In this document: in pieces, positions 1-10,823 of the stretch
Layout: each line of letters begins with the position of its first letter
Numbering within the stretch: position 1 is the stretch's first letter
NCBI GenBank assembly: GCA_001599755.1
Contig: BCHX01000002.1
Coordinates: 1,426,001-1,490,000, forward strand
Reading direction: 5' to 3'
DNA length: 64,000 nt
From: Gliomastix tumulicola
Taxonomy: Eukaryota; Ascomycota; Sordariomycetes; Hypocreales; Bionectriaceae
Notes under the pieces: generated by a model
Databases searched by the model: none
The model's input: the letters and a program-made list of their open reading frames with translations, nothing else
Told to the model about the DNA's origin: nothing
Position numbers and translations under genes: made by a program

Positions 1-3000
1 TGAATCAACGACTATCATCTAGCCAGGCGATACAATGCGGGGAAGGGGATTTTCAGTTGGCTCTAAGCTCGTTTTTGCTGTCATGGAGGTCAGTGACAGT
101 TCAGAGAACAACCAGCATGAATCCGCATACGTAGAGACACGCTGGCAGCCAACGAGAAAATAAAGCTGCACCTCCATCTCTAGAATTCGACGCACTTGGG
201 AACAACAGACTTCCTGAAAATGTGTCTCGGCGCGTCTGGACTCGTCGAGGTAGAGGTGCTGCTGGCTAATGGGAATGATCTATCTCCATCTCGCTCGAGT
301 ACACGAAGAAGGTGACACTTGCTTGCCGCAGACAAAAGATCAGGTCTACTGAAAAGCTTGTACATGAACGACGGATGAATTTCCCCTATATTTGGTATTT
401 GGTACACTGCGGATATTTTATCTGATCAAGATGAACCTGAGTTTCCCAAGGCCACCTCGTCGAAGAATCGGATGCAAAGTTCAGGGTAGCTCGAAAGCCG
501 GCCCCACTCACGGCCGTCGCCGGAGCACAGGCGCCGATACTGAAGGCCGGAGCCCGGAGCCGATGTGGCAAGTCGCAAAGATCGAGATGCCTGACTCACG
601 AAGGGCTTTAGAGTAGAGACATGGACGTCAGAATACCGACTGGCGACACAGTGGCTCGTCATCAATTCGTAATACCACAAAAGTTCCGGCGCGACGAGAA
701 CGGCCAGCAAGGGCTGTTCGATCCTGATCGCTCAACCGCTTTGAAAGACTTCATCATCATCGGGCAGACAACTCGAGAAGCTTGTTCGCCGATATGACTC
801 GCGATGAGCCAGCCTCACACAAATTTCATCAGCCGCACCGTCGACATCATTGCCTGCCTACCGTCACCCAAGCCAATAATTCCACGGGCAGCGGAGTCGA
901 ATCTCCGGGCCGGTTGGAACGTGGTGGCTGTGCGCCGTGTGACGACGAAGATAAGGGAGGCTGGTCGCGCGCCGTGATCGACTAAAAACGGTGACGAACG
1001 AGACGGCGGCTAGCCGCATGGCTCATGACATCAACAGCATCGCAGAGACCTGTCTCGTCCCACTGTCATGATGCGGTATGATGGATCGCCCACGCCCATG
1101 ATCTCACCGGATGCAGCGTGCTGTGGTGGTGATGTGATGCCGGTGTTACGAAGAGCATCCTTCAGCCGCTGATTGGAGATGTCCTCGGGCGTAACCTGGA
1201 TGCAATATCAGCGAGGACGGCAAGTGATAGCATGGCCCTGGAGATGGAGGGGTTGTAATAATTCTTTCTGATTCCAACCCGTGTTCGCACTCCCTCCCGG
1301 AAAACGTGCCAGTGGGATGTGGCTGAAACTGCCGAGCGGCGGACAATCAAGCCGGCAGACGCTTGAGGCCTCCACAGTTGAAAAAAAAAACAGAGCCAGA
1401 CGGGAAGCAAAGAGACCCGAATTCCAGTGGACGTGTGGAAGAAACTGGGAGGGAACCCTGCCTGATTGGACCGCCCACAGTTGCTAGGCCTTGCTAGCCC
1501 GCCCCAGGACGCCTGGCGGGGCAGATTCTCGCCTAAAGTGAAGGGATGTGACGTCTTCAGCAGCGTCATCGCGGGGTTCACTCTGGCTGAACCCTCCCTT
1601 GGCGTGCAGTACCTGGGTACCTTAACCTAGACTGCCGACGTCGTTTCACTTCCGCGTGTGTGTGACCAGAAAAAATAATTGCGTGCAGACGGGGACTGAA
1701 ACGAAATAGAGAGAATGATAAATCCTTCCCGCTCCTGGTACTCACGGAGCTGCTAGGGGTTAATGAGATTAATGAGGAGTGGGAGACATTCTGGCGTCTT
1801 GCCGGCCTTACGTAAGTGTGCGAAATTTGAGACTCTCCCCTTTGCTGCGACTCCGGACAGGCTCCGGATTGGTCAGCAAGCCCAGCAGCAAAGAAGACGC
1901 AAAGCCAGTCCTGTTGTTGAGTGGGAGGAGTGAGGTGCCGTTGCATCCCTTTTTGGACGGTGTCCCAACGCGTCCTGGTGTGCGCCCCAGCCTCACGTGT
2001 GTTGAGGATGTGTGAGCGATATTGTAAGTCGGTGATTTGCTTAGCAAATGTCTTGGCCCTGGGCGAATCTAATGCGAATCTGGGAATGCGATGGGTATCA
2101 GCAGGTTTGAGGACTCCGTGCCCACAGTTCCGTTGCCCTTGGCGGAAGTCCGAGTTGTTGAGGCTGGGCTGGCGCCTGCTGCTCAGTGTCTGTGTGTGTG
2201 CTGTGCCCCCCCCAGTCCAGTCCTGTTCGATGTACGCCGTACGCCAGCTGCAAGACTGAGGTGACGAGTGCACCCATGGATGACATGCATGTGCTCCGTA
2301 TAGATGGATTCTGCCTGTCCGTTATTCCCGCTGGGGTTCATGTTCCTCTATCTGAAGCAGTATCTATTGTCCTGCAGATAGTCTTGGGAGATGGCCGATC
2401 ATGAGATCAATGTGGTGGAAGGGCAGCAGTGATGATGACGGCGATGATGCCAGAGGCGTGCTCGAGACAGGTCTGATCGGCTGTCTGGGACTGCATTGTC
2501 TCATCATACCCGCGCAACGAGATGCTAATGCTGCAGGTAGGTCATGGATCATCTGTCATCCCCCCTCCGGAAGCATGCTACGAAGGGTAAGGATTGACAA
2601 AGGGTGGTACGGGGATAGGAAAACGGGAGGGCGCACTGGGATGTGTCCGTTCCTGGGATGGAGCTGGTGGCTGCCCAATGTCATGGCTGACGCCCGGGCA
2701 GTGACTTCATCGGCAGAAATGGTGCCCACCAAAAAAGTATCCGACTTAGCGAACCACTAGTAGCTGACGATGAAGAGGCACGCACACACTGAGAAAAAGA
2801 TACAGCAGCGGGAGAGAGATGAGGATTCGGGTGCTTGACCAACAACAGAGATGACTGCTGCCTCCGTGCTGATGCATATGCAGATGTATTTTCAGACAGG
2901 TCACAGATAGCAACCCGAATGAGGCCACCCCGGGAATGAAAAGGAGGGGCAGCCTGGCAGTGGATTCTCAGACTGCATGTCCAAGTCCTTGTCCTGTTCC

Positions 3001-4001
3001 AGCTCCAGGGATTCGCATCTGCAAACATCTCACCACACAGATGCAGGGCCTGGTTCTAGAGCTCTGGGAGCTCTCCCACCCCCCGGCAGTGGTGCCATGG
3101 ATGATGGAGGTACGCATTGGTACGGGTACCGGCCGGCGCTGCGGACTTCGCAGCGGGACCCCTGTACACGCTACGGCGCCTGTACTTGGACGGCCAGTGA
3201 CTCGCTGTGGCTCTGTGAGGCTGCTTTCTAATCACCTCACCAAATGACCACCAAGACCGAAAGCTTCGTTAGTAGTACCCAGGAAGTCCACTGTATTATC
3301 GTGTGCTGCAGGTGCTGCCTTAAGGGAGTTGGGCCCGGAAGCCAAAAGAGAAGAGCAATCATCATCCGACCTCTCAGCCCTCCGTCCTCCGTTTCCCTTC
3401 CCATTTCCTCCTCCCGCTCTCCTTCCCCCAAGGCCAAGCTAATAGTCTCCTTTTTTCAATGCTTCCATCTGCAAACAGGCTCTCTGACTTCCCGCCCAAC
3501 TTGTGGTCTTGACCCTTTTTTTTTCTCTCCTTTCTTCGTTCCCTTCTTTTTCTCGCCCGCTTCACTTGTCCTGCGCCCGCAGCAAATCCGTGACGTCGAC
3601 CACACGATAAGATACAACAACCTCACGAAAGACCGGGGATAGAGCTTCGACACTTCCTCATTCTTTTTCTCGAAACCCCGCATCGCCAGCAGAACTGCAA
3701 ACACAACTGAGTTGCCTTTTTCTGACGACACTAGCGAGAGCACAAGAGAGTCATTTTTCAGCTGCGCTTCTCTTCCTCCGCGGCGTTTGATTCTCCTGCT
3801 GCTCCCACCTTGCCCTGCCCCCTCCAGCGACCCTCAGGCGCGCGCGTCAGGCGGTACCAGCCAGCAGTGGGGGACGAGAAACGAGTCACAGCCACATCAC
3901 CCAACGTCGCGACTTCTCCGCCTCTCTTCGCTTCTGCTTTCTTCCCTCCAGCACACCCTGTTTCTTTGCTTCTCGCCCAGCGGCGACACACCTCTGCAAT
4001 C
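1..4001. other. Intergenic region and 5' leader of the kinase gene
   Basis: I see no supportable gene in about 4 kb. The open frames here are short or have amino-acid composition and third-position bases unlike the coding exons elsewhere. From about 3360 to 4001 the + strand is strongly CT-rich with long T runs, including one near 3510-3530. This is typical of the promoter and transcribed leader of fungal housekeeping genes, so the last several hundred bases probably belong to the downstream kinase gene. Confidence 0.55.
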
Positions 4002-6400
4002 ATGTCGACAATGCAGCAGCTTAAGAACTTCATCCGTCACGGTAAGGACAGGATGGATGGGGGTGCTCTTTCTTTTGCGCCGCCGAACTCGCGAGCTGAC
4101 GTCTTCTCTTCTCTACGCGCAGGAAAGCAAGCCCGGGCGAATGAGGACGTTTCCCGTAAGAATGACACAACGCCCCCGGATGCGCCGCAGCCCGTCCTCG
4201 GCGGTGCACAGCTGCCGACCGAGCCCATCGACATCCATAACGCCCAGCAGCGTGTCGTCCGTGATGCTTACTCAGAGGCTCCAGGAAACGGCCAGAACAG
4301 AGCTGCCCAGGCCGGGAACGCCGCCGCCCACCACGTCGAGCCCGTCCAGAAGGTCAAGAACGAGCCCGCCAAGAGCAGGAGAGTCGACGAGGCGAACCTG
4401 GCCAAGCTCGTCGCCGAGGAGAACGCCAGCAAGAGCAAGTTCCCGCGGTACCCAGGCCTGGAGCGATGGGACCTGCGCGAGAAGATGGGCGACGGCGCCT
4501 TCAGCAACGTCTACCGCGCCCGCGACCTCCAGGGCGACTACGGCGAGGTCGCCATCAAGGTCGTCCGCAAGTACGAGATGAACAACATGCAGGTTAGTTT
4601 CAACCCGGGCTCCTCCTTTCTCTGCGATGCCTGGTGATTTCTTCCTCTCCTCTCCTCTTCCTTCCTCCCTCTCCTCATCCCACCTTCTCTGTCTGCATCC
4701 CTGTTTCTTTTCTATACCTACACGCGTGTTGCCCTGATTTAGTCTTGTTTTATGCTATCCTCCGCGACACGGCACCACCATTTTGCGTCATTCTCTCTCG
4801 TCCGCCCTTACCAACAGTGAACCGGGAAATTAGGGAAACAACCATCTACATCCGGACTTTAAGAAGGTCCCAAAAGCTGCAGAGGTGCGAGAAATCTCTC
4901 TAGTCCATTTTGCTTTTGATATACAGGCGCCTCTTCACTGCCTTTCCCTGTCTCGTTTCTTCTCTATGTGTTGTTGAAGAGGGGCCTGTCTTCGCCATTC
5001 CAGCCAGACATTGGGCACTAACGGGTTTCCTAGCGCTCCAACATCCTCAAGGAAGTCCAGATCATGCGCCAGCTCGACCACCCCAACATCGTCAAGCTCA
5101 TCGAATTTTCCGAGTCCCGGCAGTACTACTACATCGTCCTCGAGCTTGCGCCCGGCGGCGAGCTGTTCCACCAGATTGTCCGATTGACGTATTTCAGTGA
5201 GGAGCTGTCACGGCACGTCATTGTTCAGGTCGCAAAGGCCCTCGAGTATCTACACGAGGAGAGGGGCGTTGTCCATCGGTTCGTTGCCCCTCCATTCCCT
5301 TTGGGCTGAGGACGCTGGGGGAAAAAAAGCGTCATCTGCCCCGCTGACGTCATCTGCTAACTGCGGTTCTCAACAACAGCGACATCAAGCCCGAGAACAT
5401 TCTCTTCAACCCCATCCCGATGGTGGCGTCCAAGGTGCCCAAGCCGAAGCAGCCCGGAGATGAGGACAAGGTCGACGAGGGCGAGTTCATATTCGGCCAG
5501 GGTGCGGGCGGCATCGGGCAGATAAAGATTGCCGATTTCGGCCTGTCCAAGATTGTCTGGGATGACCAGACCATGACGCCTTGCGGTACCGTTGGTTACA
5601 CTGCCCCCGAGATCGTCAAGGATGAGCGGTACTCCAAGTCTGTGGATATGTGGGCGCTAGGCTGCGTCTTGTACACTCTTCTGTGTGGTTTCCCGCCGTT
5701 CTACGACGAGAGCATCGAGGTCCTGACCGAGAAGGTCGCCAAGGGCTCGTACACCTTCCTGTCTCCCTGGTGGGACGACATCTCCAAGTCGGCCAAGGAT
5801 CTCATCTCCCACCTCCTGACGGTCGACCCGGAGAAGCGATACACCATCCGTGAGTTCCTGGCGCACCCGTGGATCCAGGCGCCGGAGCCTACGCCCGTGG
5901 TGGAGAAGAAGAAGCCTGAGCACATGCTCCGTGCCTTTGACGCCTCCAAGTTCGAGGACGCTGGCAAGCGTTACGACTTCAGGTCACCAGGAGCTGTCAA
6001 CCTCCGTGAGGTGTTCGATGTCGGCTACGCCGTTCACCGCCAGGAGGAGGACAAGCGCAGACAGAAGGCGGTGGGAACTGGCGCTGGCAAGTCCCTCGGC
6101 GGCGTCAACGAGGAAGAGGAACATGGCGACGAGATGCAAGTGGACCAGAAGCCCGCCACGCAGGCGCTAGAACAGAGCATGCGAAAGACGAACATCCGGG
6201 ACCAAGAGACCCGCGGCCGGGAACGGGAGCGCGAGCGAGCTCCCGAGAAGGGCTACGGCCAACACTCGGCGGCCGTCACGGCGGCAGCGAGACAGCAGGT
6301 CAGAGATCGCAACCGCCAGAAGGGTCCGTTCGAGCTCAACCTCGACAACGCGACGCTTCTCGGCAAGCGGGGCAAGAAGATCCCTATTCTCGGGGTATAG
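4002..6400 (+). CDS. RCK2: Serine/threonine protein kinase, RCK2/SRK1 (CaMK-like, MAPK-activated) family
   Basis: Exons are 4002-4041, 4123-4592, 5034-5278 and 5380-6400, giving 591 aa. The kinase domain spans about residues 130-418: Gly-rich loop GDGAFSNV (136-143), VAIK lysine 159, HRD at 251-253, DFG at 304-306 and APE at 327-329. A charged insert of about 35 residues (262-298) sits between the catalytic loop and DFG, as in yeast Rck2 and fission yeast Srk1. These kinases act downstream of the Hog1/Sty1 stress MAPK and modulate translation and cell-cycle entry; that role is inferred from family. The tail (419-591) is basic and charged and ends in KRGKKIPILGV. The second intron is 441 nt, unusually long for this window. 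The start ATG follows a CT-rich leader and opens a short first exon. An in-frame ATG occurs nine bases downstream, so initiation three residues later is possible. Confidence 0.88.
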
Positions 6401-7433
6401 GAGCCCACCGAGACGGACGACGCCCAAAAGTTGAACAAAGGGGTGGCGGAACTGTCGCTTGACGGGTCTGCGAAGGCAGTTTCTGAAGAGCCCCAGGCCG
6501 GCGGCACTGATCACTCCCGGGATGAAGAGGACGGCAAGGAACATGTGTCAAACTCTTCACCCTCCACAACACCCTCGGGGACCCCGCCACCCTGCGCCGG
6601 AGCCTGAGCCTTTTCACCTTCTCCCGAGAACACGGTGTACGGAGTCAAATCAAAGGTTTTGATCTGTACTGGCTTAGACCAGATTCATCCAGATATGCGC
6701 GCGCACACTTATTATTCTTACACTACTAACCCCCCGCTTTGCTGAAATTTCTCTTCCCCTCTTCCTTTATGTTGTTTTTAGTCGGACTCGCTCTTCGTCT
6801 GTTGGGCGTGAGCCGGCACTGGATCCCGTGCCCCCCTTCTACTAGGAACAATTGCCGTAGAACGCATTTTGTTGGGAGTTTGTTATGTTAAGGGATGAAC
6901 CTGCCTGATGGGATACGAATGGAGGATTATGATCTTATTATTTCAATATGCGCCTTTGCTCTTTGTCGTCATTCATGTTCATGCATCTTGTCTTACACAT
7001 CTGTCTTTCCCCCCCTAAACTGGCATCGGCAGCAGCAAACTACACATTACACGTTTTAAACATGGCATGGCGCCGTTCGTTTTTTATGAAGTATCATTGT
7101 ACACCAGAGAGGTCGTAAAGGGGGAAATTAAAGGATCAGTCAGTTTGTCTTTTCGAGAATTTAAAAGTGATCGTTATTCATTCTTGTCCTAAGTAGTACT
7201 GAAGGACCGGTTATATCGCTAATGTAGTAGTTATCGCTGTTCCGCTTTCGTGACCTCTAGACAGTAGAGAAATATGGAAGTTATACAAAGAAAAAAGAGA
7301 AAGACAGAACATGTCTAAACACAGGAGCAGTAGTCCAGTACTGCAAGCAAGCAAGAATACTCAACCCATCCTACTTGCCGAAATAATAAGAGTCATGAAG
7401 GAACATAAAGGACAACTCCCAGTCGCTTCAGCG
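6401..7433. other. Intergenic, convergent 3' regions
   Basis: The stretch lies between the ends of two convergently transcribed genes and becomes AT-richer after 6700. It probably holds both 3' UTRs. I see no gene or RNA structure. Confidence 0.5.
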
Positions 7434-8567
7434 TCATGCCCTGGCATCCTGCTCATACTCGTCCCGAGGCGGCGTGTAATCACCACTGGCCTGCCGCCTA
7501 GGCAGCGAGTGGCGCAACCGCGGCTCTCTGTCCGTCTCGATGACCAGCTCCGAGCGCTTGCTTCTCTTGCTGTCCGTCCGGCGCGGGACGCTGAAGCTCC
7601 CGGCCCTGATGCTGAGATCGAACGAGTTGCGAGGCGTCGACGTCGTCGTCTTGTTCGACGGGTGCGAGTCCAGCGCCATGTCGTAGGGGGCCGTGAGCAG
7701 GTCGGTCCGCAGGCCGGCGTCGAAGAACAGCGCCGTGGTGTCGGGATAGGCGAGCGTGAAGGGCAGCCAGAAGTCGCCGCTCGCGATGTGCGGCACCGTC
7801 ACGGGGCAGAGCCTCTCTGTGACGGTCTTGTTGGCCGCGATGAAGCGGAGCACGTAGCGCATGTCCTCCGCCCACATGTCCTGCCTTTGCTTCCTGACCA
7901 GCGCCTTGATGTAGCCCTGCGCTATCACGTCCGCGATGGCGGGCAAGGAAAGCACGCAGGCCACGTTCTCGCTCGTGACACGCACGAGCTGGCGCCGGAG
8001 GGAGTGGAAGTCGTCGACCGTGCGCACGCGGATAAACCACTCGGCGCCGTTGGGCATCACGACACTGAAGAACCCGTCGCCACTACCGCGGAATCCCTTG
8101 GTCAAAGCCCAGTTGCCGAACACGGCGCGGCTCTCGTCCGAGCACACGACGTCTACCAGGCGCGGGAGACGCTCCTCGCAGCCGTGCGCGACCATGGCGG
8201 CCACGCCGCTGATGGCGTACGAGAGGTGGTCGAACGCGCGGTGCACGAGCGAACTTACCTCCCTGACGTCCTGGGGTCGCATTTCTCCGCTGATGATTGT
8301 GCCATTCAAGGAGGACCATGCAGAGCGGGCGGGAAGTGGCGGGAGGGGTTTGTTCTTGTAAGCCTCGTGGGCATCAGCTGCGCTGACAGGATGACCAGCC
8401 GCCCCCGACCACATGCCAGGCCAGCGGCGACGGGTCTTCCTCCTTGGCCTCCGCGAGAATGGGCGGTGGACATGGTTTTTGCGTCGTCGCCTGACGTATT
8501 TTCGCCCGAGATTCTTGATGATGGATAGCTTCTCGCAGAGGGCGAGGACGCGGACGCGGAAACCCAT
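7434..8567 (-). CDS. Unrecognised fungal protein, 377 aa
   Basis: This is a single uninterrupted frame with coding-type GC-rich third positions. The N-terminal 55 residues are very basic (RRRRK and RRPRRK clusters) and are followed by a proline motif NKPLPPLP common in fungal cytoskeletal and signalling proteins. The central region (about 90-300) alternates hydrophobic and polar segments (SYAISGVAAMVAHG, WALTKGFRG, EFWLPFTL-like DFWLPFTL). This resembles fungal proteins with a nucleotidyltransferase-like fold, but I cannot point to catalytic acidic residues. The C-terminal 70 residues are Ser/Arg-rich and look disordered. No transmembrane segment or signal peptide is evident. Function is unknown. 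The start is the first ATG of the frame; a start further in cannot be excluded. Confidence 0.7.
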   Translation of the reverse strand: MGFRVRVLALCEKLSIIKNLGRKYVRRRRKNHVHRPFSRRPRRKTRRRWPGMWSGAAGHPVSAADAHEAYKNKPLPPLPARSAWSSLNGTIISGEMRPQDVREVSSLVHRAFDHLSYAISGVAAMVAHGCEERLPRLVDVVCSDESRAVFGNWALTKGFRGSGDGFFSVVMPNGAEWFIRVRTVDDFHSLRRQLVRVTSENVACVLSLPAIADVIAQGYIKALVRKQRQDMWAEDMRYVLRFIAANKTVTERLCPVTVPHIASGDFWLPFTLAYPDTTALFFDAGLRTDLLTAPYDMALDSHPSNKTTTSTPRNSFDLSIRAGSFSVPRRTDSKRSKRSELVIETDREPRLRHSLPRRQASGDYTPPRDEYEQDARA

Positions 8568-9169
8568 TGGTCCTGCTGTGATGTGTCGTGTCAGCTACTC
8601 CTAGACTTGGTAAACAGTAAGCTCGATCTAATGATTTCACACGTCGTTTTCAGATGTGATCTGCTCAGTTCAGTAGGTCAATGGGTGAGTGTCAGTTTAA
8701 AAGCCTCTTGGAGAAAGGGGTTTGGCATAACCGGGTTTGTTTTATATCAACGCTTGCAAACTGCCTTTCAAACTTGGTAATCTGATATGGCATCCGACGA
8801 GAATAGAGGGTTAGCAAGCTAGGAAAGCCAGGCTGAGGCCTTATAGTACTAAACGTGTCTTGCTTGTTCGCTGGGGACATTGCTGTTCAAGCGGCTTGTC
8901 AGTTCTTGATGCTGCAGCCCTATCTGGGCAAACAGCTCGCAAGCTGGAATCCCTATTCAGTTCGGCGCTAGTCAGTAAACACGGCAGCAGAGGGCAGCGA
9001 AACGTCGAGTGTGACCCGGAACTCGCGGTGATTTCGTAAGGAACAGTCCATAACTGAATGAGTCTATATCTCATCGCCATCGACTCCCTGTGCCCCAAAC
9101 GCCCAAAAAATGATTTTACAGAATTAATGGTCCCATGTGCTTCATATGCGGTCTTGGCTTTTAGCTCGC
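8568..9169. other. Intergenic
   Basis: Upstream of the 377-aa gene and downstream of RPN11. The sequence is moderately AT-rich with no supportable gene; it presumably contains the promoter of the 377-aa gene and the RPN11 3' UTR. Confidence 0.45.
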
Positions 9170-10307
9170 TCATAACTCCTCGTCTTCATCCGTGTCCATC
9201 TGGCCGCCTGCGCCGTTCGCGGCAGCACCGTCCTTGCGGGGTAGAGTCGCCTCCTTGTCGATCATTTGCCGCGACACGGACACGATGTTGTCCTCGATGA
9301 GCTCGCGTCCGACATCCTCCAGGTGCTTCTTGGGATCGAGCTTGCCGACGTAGCGAGTCTTGAGCTGATCCTTAGTCAACTCAGTCTCCTCCTTGACGCG
9401 CTGCTCGTAGCCCTCAGAGAGGCTGACAAGCTGGTTGAGACGGTCCTTGTTCTTGGTCGCCTCGGAGCGGAAGTCGTCCATGTCCAACGCCTCGGTCCAA
9501 ACGTGCTTGTGCAGGTTCATCAGCATGTTCTCCTCGAGCGCGGTTTTACGGTAGTCGATGCCGATGGAGTAATAGTGTCGGTTGAGGCCGTGGATGAGCG
9601 CCTGGATGGAGGGCTTGTTGAGGTGGCCCAGGTTGCTCGTGCTCTGGCGGGGCTCCTGGCCCATCATGAGGAGCTGCGGGTTGATGAGTCGGAAGGCGTC
9701 GATGACGACCTTGCCCTTGACGGACTGGATGGGGTCCACCACGACAGCAACGGCGCGCGGGTTAAGCTGCTCGAACGACTGCTGAGTGTTGATATCGACC
9801 GAGGACAGCCAGCAGCCGAAACCAGGGTGAGAGTGGTACCAGCCGACAACGGATTCAGGCCTGGAGCACAGCCAGTCAGTCAGCAAGGGTTGCAAGTCGA
9901 GGGAAGGAGGAGGGGCTGATTCTCACCTGCCCGTCTGTCGCAGCATGTCCATCATCTTGGTCTGGAACACAGGATCGACGGCTTCGACACTAACTCCCGT
10001 TCCGCTCTGCGGCATGGCAAACACATCCATGACCTTCACGGTATAGTCGTCGACGAACTCGCCCAGCATCAGACCCATGACTTCCATGGGCACACCGGCT
10101 CGGCCGTGACGAAGCATCTTCAGCAGGGCGAGGGAGGAGATGTAGACCGTCTCGGAGTTGTCGATGAGGTTCGAATTGTCCTAGAGAGATGCGCTGTGAG
10201 CTCAGATCCGGTGTGCCTCAGTCATATGCACAACGCACCTGTCCTGGGGTAGGCCCGCCAAGGCCGCCCATACCGGCCCCTCCCAACAAATGCCTGAATC
10301 TATCCAT
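9170..10307 (-). CDS. RPN11: 26S proteasome lid deubiquitinase Rpn11
   Basis: Exons on the minus strand are 10307-10239, 10180-9927 and 9860-9170, giving 337 aa. This is the JAMM/MPN+ zinc isopeptidase of the proteasome lid that removes ubiquitin chains from substrates as they are translocated. The MPN motif has Glu56 in EVMGLMLG. The zinc site HSHPGFGCW-SSVD gives His117, His119 and Asp130, in the spacing of yeast His109, His111 and Asp122. The short first exon (23 aa, Gly-rich) encodes the conserved N-terminus before the DNSN segment. The C-terminus ends in an acidic tail (MDTDEDEEL). All catalytic residues are present, so it should be active. It is divergent from the histone deacetylase gene with about 516 bp between the two ATGs. 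Confidence 0.97.
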
Positions 10308-10823
10308 GGCTGTGAATGAATGGGGCTGCAGATGGCGATGCTGCGAATGTCGAAGTTGTAAGAGTAGGTGGTGTAAGTTGAGCGGTGTTGAAGCACAAGA
10401 TGCTTCGCGTGGGGTGGATGGGCAAGGGAACCTTCTGGGAGAGCTGTCGGTGTTGACGCCAGTGCTGGAGCCTTGGGAGCTTCAGATTGCTGGCGTCACG
10501 TGCGCTGCGGAGCTTCCGTGATCTTATCGGTTATCAGAAGCGGGGCCCGGCGCCGATGTCATCCAGCTCGGCTGCATTATCGATAAGCTCTAGCCGACCA
10601 GCCGCCCCAACTTTAATCCGCGTCCCCTGGGCATTGTGCTGCATCTCTCGACCAAATTGACTTACACTTCACTCTCAGCTTAAGCAAGCCTCCAGCTCGA
10701 ACGCCCACATAAATATGCGAGGGGTTCTCTGACCTCCCGCCTTGGAACCAAATTTTGGAATCTTCACCTTCGGGAATCTCACTCGCTCAAAGCACAAACA
10801 TAACTTGGAATTCAGCCTTCACC
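10308..10823. promoter_or_regulatory. Shared divergent promoter RPN11 / RPD3 with GATA-type sites
   Basis: The two genes are transcribed away from this region. It carries two close TTATC elements (10524-10528 and 10531-10535) and the palindrome TATCGATA (10578-10585), which also contains a GATA core. No TATA box is evident, which fits housekeeping promoters. An in-frame upstream ATG for the deacetylase lies at 10755. Confidence 0.5.

Noticed and set aside
1578..2273. 231-codon minus-strand frame in the 5' intergenic region
   Set aside because: Composition and third-position bases are not coding-like, the segment overlaps frames on the other strand, and no motif is present.
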